DNA of 30,573 nucleotides, taken from Lachnospiraceae bacterium. GTDB lineage: Bacteria; Bacillota; Clostridia; Lachnospirales; Lachnospiraceae. The position numbers and the translations under genes were made by a program. The notes beneath the pieces are model-generated. The model saw only the letters and a program-made list of their open reading frames with translations. It had not been told where the DNA came from and made no database searches. Location of the stretch: positions 1 to 30,573 of the forward strand of contig CAAFWV010000037.1 in assembly GCA_900766815.1 (NCBI GenBank), given 5' to 3'. Positions 16,223 through 23,496 of the stretch are shown one piece after another. Position 1 is the first letter of the stretch. Each line of letters begins with the position of its first letter.

Positions 16223-16284
16223 ACAATTCATTTCCGGTTTACCTGAAGTAACAATAATACAGCTTTAGTTGGTATTATGGATAG

Positions 16285-16312
16285 CGAGGAGCCTTAAGGC
16301 TCCTCGTTTTTT
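16285..16312 (+). terminator. Rho-independent terminator after purA
   Basis: A 9-bp stem CGAGGAGCC (16285-16293) / GGCTCCTCG (16298-16306), TTAA loop, six T residues. Confidence 0.93.
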
Positions 16313-16410
16313 GTGTGCGTATTTTGCCGGTGTGGTACTTATGAACCATAGTAGTCGGGCATATAAAATGGTAGAATGTAGTTATTATTTTCAGGGGTTA
16401 GGGTTACTAC

Positions 16411-19400
16411 ATGTTTAATTATTTCAACAGGATAAAATACTATGCGCTTTTTCTGTATTTTATTCTTTTTGGTATAGTTGTATGGTTTGTCAGGGAGGAC
16501 AGCATAGTACTTGTTGCAATCCCTTTCTTAATATTGTCTATTTCTCTGTATTCTGCCAGATATACGGTAATGGCATGTGCCGGTACCGTTGCTTTGGCAG
16601 GACTTAATCTGTTGAATGCTTATATAAGCGATATTCCCATAAGTAATCTGTATACCAGACTCGGAGCATTGCTGTATCTCCTTTCGGCAATGGTTTTTAT
16701 TGTTGCGGCATCCTATGTCATAGAGAACAATAAGAACAGGAGGGTAGGAGAGGTACTTGAGGAGAGGCGTAAGCTTATTAATCTAATCTCCGTTACCAAC
16801 GGCCGTATCTTCGAATATGATGTCAATGAAGACAGATTCATGACAGCAAGGGCATCCAAGGAAGGCTACGAGAATGTAAGATATATTGATGATTTCCATG
16901 AAAGCGCCAAGCAGTATCGATATGTTCTTTTTGCGGATTTTTCTGTTCTTGACAGATTTGTTGAGGACTGCAGGAATGGTGTGGAAGATATTGAGTATGA
17001 TATGCGCCTCAGGGACCGCAATGCGGACTATATCTGGTATAGGGTTAAGGGCAGCAGCATTCTTGATGATAATGGTAAGCCGACCAAGGTCATCGGATAT
17101 CTTGAGAATATCAACGACAGGAAGAAGTTAGAGCTTAGAACTGCAGATGAGAATAAGAGAGACTCTCTTACCAAGCTCTATAAATATGACTACGTTCGTG
17201 AGCTTATCAATGATTATCTAAGCGAGCAGAAGGAGAATAATTCTAACGAGACGGCTGCGCTGATTACCATGGATGTAGACAACTTCGGCATTCTCAATGA
17301 CAAGATGGGCAAGACCTTCGGTGATGAGGTGCTTAAGAATATTGCATCGGATCTTGACAGAATATTCTATTCTTCGGATATTCTGGGACGTGTCGGCAGG
17401 GATGAATATGTCATTCTCATGAAGCATATAGGCGGCCTGGATGATATTGTCAAGAAGATTCATGAGGTACGCAAGGTAATCAGCAAGACCTATGTAGGTG
17501 AGGAGATAAGCTTTGGAAGCTCTGTTGGAATCGGAGCATCAATATATCCTGTTGACGGAGAGAGCTTTGATGTTCTGTTTGATAAGGCTGAGAAGGCCAT
17601 GGCCTATGCCAAGCTTAAGGGCGTGAACTCCTACAGCTTCTATAATGAGAATAAGGAAGATAAGTATGGAGCAATAGATATGAAGGCCTATCGCCTCAAT
17701 CATCTGATTACAGGTGATGAGGGCACCTCGGATTCACTTATTGAGCTTGCATTTAAGCTTATGGATGAATCAAAGGATACAGATTCGGCTATCAATCTTC
17801 TGATCCGTCAGGTTGCCAAGAGGCTGGACCTTTCGGGAATCGGAATCAGAGTAAGAATCGGTAAAGAATTAAAGACAAGAATGATATACGGCTGTTGCTT
17901 TGAAGAAGATAAGGATATGAATGAGGACGGTGTTGAACTCAATCTTACCCAATGGGCAATGATGCTTGAGAACTTCAGAAACAACAATAATATGCTTGTT
18001 ATTAACGATGTAGCAGACTCAGAGATTACCGTTCTCAGACAGTCGCTGCTTGCTGACGGTGTTATGTCATATGTCGGCTGTGCCTTCTATGACAAGGGTG
18101 ATTTCGCCGGAGATGTAAGCTTTGTAGATTACAATAAGGTCAGAGAGTGGAGCAATGAAGAGCTTACGGTAATCAGAGCCGTAACCAATGTCGTATCCAG
18201 CTACCTGCTTAAGATGAAGGCTTATGAGGATGCTTCCAATACAGTTGAGAGACTGACAGGCTATGACTCTGTGACAGGACTGCTCATGTATGAGAAATTC
18301 CTGAGTCTCACAGCGGAGTATATTGAGAATGCACCGCATGGAAGATATGCATTTATCTATATGGATTTCAGTAATTTCAAATATGTCAATGAAACCTATG
18401 GATATGAAACAGGTGACAGCATTCTTAAGAATCTGGCAGATGAGCTTCAGCTTCAGTCGGCATTTTATATTTATGGTTCGAGAGTATTCTCTGATAATAT
18501 TGTCGTTTTTGCCAAGATTGGTGATATGTCAGATGAAGAGCTTGTGAAATACATTGAGCAGCTGGGTAAGAACTTCTCTGACAGGGTTCAGATGCAGTAT
18601 ATTGACAGCAAGCTGTATCTGGACGTGGGTGTTTCCACTTTCTCAATATGTGGACAGCCTGTTCCGCTTAAGAATATTATTTCCAATGCCAATGTGGCCC
18701 GTAAGAGAACCAAGCTTCCGGATAGCCCCAGAGTTATTATCTACAGTGAAGAGATGGGTGAGGAGCTTAGGAGTGAGATTGCATATGCAAGTGATATGGA
18801 GAATGCGTTCCGTAATCATGAATTCGTAGTATATATGCAACCTAAGGTTAACTTGAGGACCAATCAGATTGATGGTGCGGAGGCTCTTATCAGATGGAAG
18901 AAAATGGACGGCAGGATCATCTTCCCCAATGACTTCATTCCGGTATTTGAGAAGAATAAGAGCATCACGCTTCTGGATTTCTATGTATATGACGAGGTAT
19001 GCAAATATATCCGCCAGAGAATGGACATGGGCAAGAAGGTGGTAAGGATATCTGTCAATGTATCCAGAGTACATCTGATGTCTATAGATGAGCTGGTAAA
19101 CTATATCAAGTCTCTGCTGACTAAGTATAAGATTCCGCCACAGTACCTGGAGTTTGAGCTTACGGAAACGGTATTCTCAGATAAGATGGATGATACTATT
19201 ATTCTTATGAAGAAGCTAAGGGAAGAGCTGGGTGTTATGGTATCGATGGATGATTTCGGTTCGGGATACTCTTCACTTAATGTACTTACCAAGCTTCCGC
19301 TTGATGTTCTTAAGCTTGATAAGGATTTCCTTAAGGATTTCGAGAACGATCCGGATGAGAAGATTATTATTCCGAGTGTCATAGATATGGCCAAGAAGCT

Positions 19401-19545
19401 CAACCTGTCTGTAGTCTGCGAGGGTGTTGAGACCAAGGAGCAGGTAGCCTTCCTTCAGGATGTAGGCTGTGATTACGCACAGGGCTATTTCTACTCAAAG
19501 CCTATTCCTGTAGAGCAGTTCAATGAACTGCTGGAAGTTATATGA
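16411..19545 (+). CDS. Membrane PAS-GGDEF-GAF-GGDEF-EAL c-di-GMP signalling protein
   Basis: 1044 residues. Four or five membrane helices occupy the first ~107 residues. Next come a PAS domain (about 120-245, closing YIWYRVKG...GYLENINDR), a GGDEF domain (251-420) with GRDEY at 329-333, a GAF-like domain (about 440-605), and a second GGDEF-like domain (616-790) whose signature has become FSDNIV (near 692-697). An EAL domain runs from about 804 to the end. The EAL site is intact: EAL 824-826, SVNVS, ELTET, DDFGSGYSS, LDKDF, CEGVET, QGYFYSKP. It therefore very likely degrades c-di-GMP; the second GGDEF is surely inactive and the first is doubtful (Gly to Arg). No RxxD inhibitory site precedes the first signature. 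The start has a GGGTTAGGG-like site about ten bases upstream. The small membrane protein gene overlaps or abuts its end. Confidence 0.93.
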   Translation: MFNYFNRIKYYALFLYFILFGIVVWFVREDSIVLVAIPFLILSISLYSARYTVMACAGTVALAGLNLLNAYISDIPISNLYTRLGALLYLLSAMVFIVAASYVIENNKNRRVGEVLEERRKLINLISVTNGRIFEYDVNEDRFMTARASKEGYENVRYIDDFHESAKQYRYVLFADFSVLDRFVEDCRNGVEDIEYDMRLRDRNADYIWYRVKGSSILDDNGKPTKVIGYLENINDRKKLELRTADENKRDSLTKLYKYDYVRELINDYLSEQKENNSNETAALITMDVDNFGILNDKMGKTFGDEVLKNIASDLDRIFYSSDILGRVGRDEYVILMKHIGGLDDIVKKIHEVRKVISKTYVGEEISFGSSVGIGASIYPVDGESFDVLFDKAEKAMAYAKLKGVNSYSFYNENKEDKYGAIDMKAYRLNHLITGDEGTSDSLIELAFKLMDESKDTDSAINLLIRQVAKRLDLSGIGIRVRIGKELKTRMIYGCCFEEDKDMNEDGVELNLTQWAMMLENFRNNNNMLVINDVADSEITVLRQSLLADGVMSYVGCAFYDKGDFAGDVSFVDYNKVREWSNEELTVIRAVTNVVSSYLLKMKAYEDASNTVERLTGYDSVTGLLMYEKFLSLTAEYIENAPHGRYAFIYMDFSNFKYVNETYGYETGDSILKNLADELQLQSAFYIYGSRVFSDNIVVFAKIGDMSDEELVKYIEQLGKNFSDRVQMQYIDSKLYLDVGVSTFSICGQPVPLKNIISNANVARKRTKLPDSPRVIIYSEEMGEELRSEIAYASDMENAFRNHEFVVYMQPKVNLRTNQIDGAEALIRWKKMDGRIIFPNDFIPVFEKNKSITLLDFYVYDEVCKYIRQRMDMGKKVVRISVNVSRVHLMSIDELVNYIKSLLTKYKIPPQYLEFELTETVFSDKMDDTIILMKKLREELGVMVSMDDFGSGYSSLNVLTKLPLDVLKLDKDFLKDFENDPDEKIIIPSVIDMAKKLNLSVVCEGVETKEQVAFLQDVGCDYAQGYFYSKPIPVEQFNELLEVI

Positions 19546-19553
19546 GGATTGAT

Positions 19554-19805
19554 ATGAAAAAGGATAGAATTAAACGTATATTGGCGCTTGTCGGAGTTGT
19601 GATACTTGTACTATTGTATGTGCTGACGCTTGTGACCGCATTGCTTGATGTTCCCAACTGGAGGCGCTTTTTTCTGGCAAGTATCGGTCTTACGATAGCC
19701 ATTCCCATATTGCTATGGATTAATATCTACCTCTATGACAGATGGAGCAAGCGCGATAACTCCTCGGAAGATATTACCTTGGATAAGAGGAGCAGACGAG
19801 ATTGA
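19554..19805 (+). CDS. Small two-TM membrane protein
   Basis: 83 residues from ATG 19554 (AGGA at 19545-19548). An alternative ATG at 19542 overlaps the preceding stop as ATGA and would add four residues. A basic N-terminus (MKKDRIKRI) is followed by two hydrophobic helices (about 9-31 and 39-61) and a charged tail. No function is recognised. It is probably co-transcribed with the c-di-GMP protein. The last few codons and the stop lie inside the partial repeat copy at 19789-19860, so the C-terminal end appears to have been supplied by that element. Confidence 0.7.
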   Translation: MKKDRIKRILALVGVVILVLLYVLTLVTALLDVPNWRRFFLASIGLTIAIPILLWINIYLYDRWSKRDNSSEDITLDKRSRRD

Positions 19806-19860
19806 ATCTAAACTAAGCTCTAAGGGGCGTCTGCGCAGGCAATCACTTCTATGGGGCACT
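19789..19860 (+). repeat. Core repeat, copy 2 (partial copy of the 341-620 element)
   Basis: It aligns with 471-542 with one extra base and one missing base. The stem GCAGACG (19792-19798) / CGTCTGC (19828-19834) and the block AGGCAATC are retained, but the inner hairpin of copy 1 is decayed and neither outer terminal repeat is present. It overlaps the 3' end of the small membrane protein gene and ends just before the promoter at 19863. Confidence 0.7.
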
Positions 19861-19862
19861 GC

Positions 19863-19890
19863 TTGACAAAATAAATACATAGGATATACT
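19863..19890 (+). promoter_or_regulatory. Promoter of the SEC-C gene
   Basis: TTGACA at 19863-19868 and TATACT at 19885-19890 with a 16-base spacer. It lies immediately after repeat copy 2. CGGAG about ten bases before the ATG is the ribosome binding site. Confidence 0.7.
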
Positions 19891-19926
19891 GATTTAAGTT
19901 GATAAATACTGAAACGGAGATTATAT

Positions 19927-20436
19927 ATGGCTAAGACATTACTTGAGCAGTGGAGAGGCACTGCATATTCAGAAACAGCTAACAAGGGAGACCTTCAGAG
20001 ACTTTGGGCTGATTATTTCGAGAAAGAGAAGAACATCTATGCTTCGCTTTTGGCTGATCCCGATACTGAGGTTAAGGGCAGTGTTAAGGAACTTGCTGAG
20101 AAGTACGGAGTATCCGTTATGATTATGGTTGGTTTCCTTGACGGAATCAATGACAGCCTTGTTGAAGCCAATCCTATTGAGGAGATGGATGAAGATACTG
20201 TAGTATCGCTTAAGTTCGATAAGGAACTTCTCTACAAGAACATGGTTGCAGCAGGTGCTGACTGGCTCTACTCTCTTGAGCAGTGGAATGATATCTTCAC
20301 TCCGGAGCGCCAGAAGGAGCTGTATAAGGAGCAGAAGCGCAGCACAACTATTGTTAACGAGGCAAAGGTATATCCTAACGACCCCTGCCCATGCGGGTCT
20401 GGTAAGAAGTACAAGAAATGTTGCGGCAGGAACTAA
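19927..20436 (+). CDS. SEC-C zinc-motif protein
   Basis: 169 residues. The C-terminus is a complete SEC-C motif, PCPCGSGKKYKKCC (Cys154, Cys156, Cys165, Cys166), which in SecA binds zinc and contacts SecB or ribosomes. The preceding ~140 residues are helical and acidic and I do not recognise a family; FLDGINDSL and GADWLYSLEQWNDIF stand out as likely conserved. Stand-alone SEC-C proteins are common, and their roles are mostly unknown, so ribosome or nucleic-acid contact is only a possibility. It has its own promoter and a bidirectional terminator, so it is a single-gene unit. Confidence 0.88.
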   Translation: MAKTLLEQWRGTAYSETANKGDLQRLWADYFEKEKNIYASLLADPDTEVKGSVKELAEKYGVSVMIMVGFLDGINDSLVEANPIEEMDEDTVVSLKFDKELLYKNMVAAGADWLYSLEQWNDIFTPERQKELYKEQKRSTTIVNEAKVYPNDPCPCGSGKKYKKCCGRN

Positions 20437-20446
20437 GCTGACTAAT

Positions 20447-20489
20447 AAAAACATCGGAAATTACCTATTTGGAATTTCCGATGTTTTTT
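20447..20489. terminator. Bidirectional terminator between convergent genes
   Basis: A 16-bp stem (20447-20462 with 20473-20488), 10-base loop, A-run on the left and T-run on the right, so it can act in both directions: for the SEC-C gene on plus and the cNMP-domain gene on minus. Confidence 0.9.
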
Positions 20490-20514
20490 AATGTGCGTCC
20501 TGCGGAGCACGTGT

Positions 20515-22758
20515 CTATCTCGTAACAAAGGCGCGTTTGTGCTCGATTTCGCGGGGGATGTCCTTGCCGGCCTGGCGGTATTTGGTCTCAATCACATCCA
20601 GGCGGTGAAGTGCCTGTCCCTGCTCGATTCGAATCCTCTGAAGGACATCATCATAGAGCTGATTGGTAGCAAGCTTCTCCCTGTAGGCTTTAGCCGGAGG
20701 AGCGAACCTAAATAATATTTCTCTGACTGCCTTATTGAGTCTTACACTTCCCTGAACCTCATAAATCATATAGTTAATATAATCATTGATGAACAGTTCC
20801 TTATAGTTATTCCTGCACCTCTTCAGGTTCTCACGTATCTTATCCTTGGCATCAATAGACAGGTCCTTATTTTTGCTGTAGAACTGTGCGTAGTCATAAT
20901 ATTCGCCGGTGAGACAGTGAGAGGTAACATCGCTCCAGCGCATGCCGTTATCCCTCTTACACATCTCCCATCTGAATTCGGCGAAGGAACGGAGTATGCC
21001 CCGGTTCAGGTTGTCGGCGTACAGAGCTGATATACAGACCCTGCCGGGAGAACGGCGGTTCATGCCCTCGATTTCCTGCCATAGAACCACTCTGTTACCT
21101 ACATTGGGCATAAGGATTATGTCAGGCATAATATCGGCGTAGACAGTCTCCTTAATTCCGAACTTATAATCCTCGAAATTATATTCATGGAAGAATGCCG
21201 AATAATCGATATCCTTGTAGAAGTATATGCAGTCAAGAAGCTTGTCCGGAGTACTCAGCAGCTGCTTCGGACTCTTAAGAAGATTGCTCTCCGTAAGCAC
21301 CGGACAGAAGCTGTGAGGCCGGCCGTAGGTCATCTTGTTGACGCTTGCGAACATATTGTTGAGCTCGTATATTATCTTCTCACGCCCGTTAGTCAACATC
21401 TCCTCCTCGGAAGCTATGCTGATACGCCCCTCTTTAACAAGCGTTCTTACATACTTGGCATAATCAACAGCGAATTCGTTGCGGCTTGGAAGCTTGCGTC
21501 CTTCGAAGACTGCCTTGAACCACTCAAGCATCGTGTATATACCCACAGAGGGTCTGCCGCTAAACTTATCCGCAATCTCATAAAGCTCCAGTGCATTGTT
21601 CATTCCGGCAAGCTCGGCGTCAACGAAGCCGAAGTTAATAAACATCTTAATTACTACAGGAACTGCGTCCTGCTTTATCGCCTTCGTTACAACATCTGAG
21701 TAGATAATGTAAAATAGCGAGGTGAGTCTCTTCCTCAGGTCCACAACATCGGCGGCTTCTGAGTCTCTGTTATCAAGCGCCCTGTAGGCATCGATACAGC
21801 GCCTGAATTCGCCGGCAGTTGAATTAACGGTATCTGCATAATCCAGAATCTCACCTAGTGCATTGGAAAGCTTAGCCCTTGTTACAGCCTCTGATACTGA
21901 GGATTCTACACTGGCAACCTTAGGCATTGACAGGTTGTTGAATTCATTCTGTCTGGCATCGATAAGCATCGTGGGGCAGATACCCAGTTCTCGCACTTTT
22001 GCCAGAATCTGATTAAGGGTATTCAGGACATAAGTGGGGTCGTGGCCCATATCCCCGGCCTTGAAATAGAGCTGGGAATATATATCATAGAAGTCAAATC
22101 CCGACTCGTTAAGCAGAAGAGCGGAAAAGCCTGCCATGTTGCCTGCCATGGACTTAATCTGACCGTTCAGCATGGCGATATCCTGTGCGCTCTTGGCAAG
22201 GAAGCCGAAGGCGAAGCCGGCAGAAAGACTGTCCGGTTCATTGAAGAGTTCGTTCACGGATGAATAATACTCAGTGAGCCAGAAGGGCAGTTCGGTAGTC
22301 AGAGGGACAATATCACTTGCGTTTGGCAACAGCTTTGGCTTAATCTGCATAATCTGACACATGGCCAGATATCTTTTGGCAAGGGAATTAGTGAACTCGC
22401 CAAGAGTGTCATAATCATTCTTCATTGACAGATATAGAGACATAAGCTCGCCAATCTGAGAACGGAAGGAACGGAAGAGATGAACAAGCAGCTTGTCATC
22501 GGACTGAAGAAGGCTCCACAGACCCTTCTGTTCGTTGAAGATATATGGGATCATCTCGACGTCGGACAGAGCCACATACTCAAAGCTGTAGGTATTTTGC
22601 GCAAAATCAAGAACCCCGACTATATCGCCGGGACTTAGGACTATCTGATATTTGCCGATAGAAATGGCTACTCTTCCGGAAATAATCAAACCCATTGTGA
22701 AGTTTATGTCAGAAGCAACGAATATTTTGCTACCCTTTAAAAAGGATTGTGAATTCAT
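20515..22758 (-). CDS. Cyclic-nucleotide-binding-domain protein with large unrecognised body
   Basis: 747 residues from ATG at 22758, which has GGAGG seven bases before it; the in-frame GTG at 22761 is an alternative. Residues about 5-105 read as a cNMP-binding beta-roll (TMGLIISGRVAISIG, LSPGDIVGVLD, then YEYVALSDVEM-like strands). The typical PBC arginine motif is not evident, so the ligand, if any, is uncertain. The remaining ~640 residues are mainly helical, with no signal peptide, membrane helix or DNA-binding HTH; conserved-looking segments include RVVLWQEIEGMNRRSPGRV and FRWEMCKRDNGMRWSDV near residues 555-625. I do not recognise this body. It is transcribed away from the TetR gene, sharing a 136-base intergenic region. 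Confidence 0.7.
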   Translation of the reverse strand: MNSQSFLKGSKIFVASDINFTMGLIISGRVAISIGKYQIVLSPGDIVGVLDFAQNTYSFEYVALSDVEMIPYIFNEQKGLWSLLQSDDKLLVHLFRSFRSQIGELMSLYLSMKNDYDTLGEFTNSLAKRYLAMCQIMQIKPKLLPNASDIVPLTTELPFWLTEYYSSVNELFNEPDSLSAGFAFGFLAKSAQDIAMLNGQIKSMAGNMAGFSALLLNESGFDFYDIYSQLYFKAGDMGHDPTYVLNTLNQILAKVRELGICPTMLIDARQNEFNNLSMPKVASVESSVSEAVTRAKLSNALGEILDYADTVNSTAGEFRRCIDAYRALDNRDSEAADVVDLRKRLTSLFYIIYSDVVTKAIKQDAVPVVIKMFINFGFVDAELAGMNNALELYEIADKFSGRPSVGIYTMLEWFKAVFEGRKLPSRNEFAVDYAKYVRTLVKEGRISIASEEEMLTNGREKIIYELNNMFASVNKMTYGRPHSFCPVLTESNLLKSPKQLLSTPDKLLDCIYFYKDIDYSAFFHEYNFEDYKFGIKETVYADIMPDIILMPNVGNRVVLWQEIEGMNRRSPGRVCISALYADNLNRGILRSFAEFRWEMCKRDNGMRWSDVTSHCLTGEYYDYAQFYSKNKDLSIDAKDKIRENLKRCRNNYKELFINDYINYMIYEVQGSVRLNKAVREILFRFAPPAKAYREKLATNQLYDDVLQRIRIEQGQALHRLDVIETKYRQAGKDIPREIEHKRAFVTR

Positions 22759-22894
22759 CACTTATCCTCCATAACCAATTGAATTATATACATTATAACA
22801 TAAGCTTAAACTTATCGTAAATTGGATGAAAAAGAAGATGATATATGTTAGAATAATAAATTGATAGTCCGGTTCACTCATATTGGGAGGTATT
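22759..22894. promoter_or_regulatory. Divergent promoter region, cNMP-domain gene / TetR
   Basis: 136 AT-rich bases hold both start regions. ATAAG (22800-22804) and CTTAT (22811-22815) form an inverted repeat that could be a TetR-family operator. TAGAAT at 22849-22854 is a possible -10 for the TetR gene, but no good -35 is seen. Ribosome binding sites are GGAGG for the minus gene (complement of 22766-22770) and GGGAGG (22885-22890) for TetR. Confidence 0.4.
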
Positions 22895-23491
22895 ATGAGC
22901 GAAAGAGCTGATAGCAAGAAACAGCAAATAATTAAGGCCGCAAGAGAGGTATTCGCGCTCAAGGGCTTTAAGGATGTTACGATGAAGGATATTGTGGAGA
23001 AGGCACAGATCAGCAGAGGCGGTCTGTATCTGTATTATGACTCCACAGAGTCTGTATTCAAGGATGTGCTTGCCATGGAAGGCGAGCTTGAGGAGGAGAA
23101 TGATAACGACGGACTTGTCACATCGATTAGTGACGCCAGTGCCGGTGATATTCTTATGTGGTTCCTGCGGGAGCAGAAGAAGGAGATTCTAAAAAGCAGA
23201 CAGTCTTTAAGCGTTGCCGTATATGAATATGCATTTTACTGCAGAGACAGGAAGATAAACAGTATTGCCAAGACCAGATTCGAAGCAGAAGTACTGGCAT
23301 TGGAGAAGATACTAATCCAGGGCGTCAGGAACGGAGAGTTCGTTTGTAATGATCCTAAGGCTCTGGCAACAGATATGATGTATACCATTGAGGGAATGAA
23401 GATTTGTTCCAGAACAATGGGAATCAGTGAGAAGAAGATAGACAGTGAGCTTAAGATAATGTTAAGCAGATTTGTAGGAGTGGAGGAATAA
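22895..23491 (+). CDS. TetR/AcrR-family transcriptional regulator
   Basis: 198 residues from ATG 22895, four bases after GGGAGG; the in-frame TTG at 22883 lies before that site and is rejected. The N-terminal HTH is clear: IIKAAREVFALKGFKDVTMK, then DIVEKAQISRGGLYLYY. The C-terminal ligand domain is typical in length and ends CSRTMG...SRFVGVEE. TetR proteins usually repress themselves and a neighbour; the divergent cNMP-domain gene is the first candidate target. The gene ends only five bases before purL, so the two should share a transcript, which would place purL under the same control. Confidence 0.9.
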   Translation: MSERADSKKQQIIKAAREVFALKGFKDVTMKDIVEKAQISRGGLYLYYDSTESVFKDVLAMEGELEEENDNDGLVTSISDASAGDILMWFLREQKKEILKSRQSLSVAVYEYAFYCRDRKINSIAKTRFEAEVLALEKILIQGVRNGEFVCNDPKALATDMMYTIEGMKICSRTMGISEKKIDSELKIMLSRFVGVEE

Positions 23492-23496
23492 TATTA

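Noticed and set aside
15764..16231. Minus-strand 155-residue open frame over purA
   Set aside because: It is antisense to conserved PurA motifs and the purA stop, and has no promoter or ribosome binding site.
18643..19074. Minus-strand 143-residue open frame inside the EAL region
   Set aside because: It lies wholly antisense to a well-conserved EAL domain, with no ribosome binding site.
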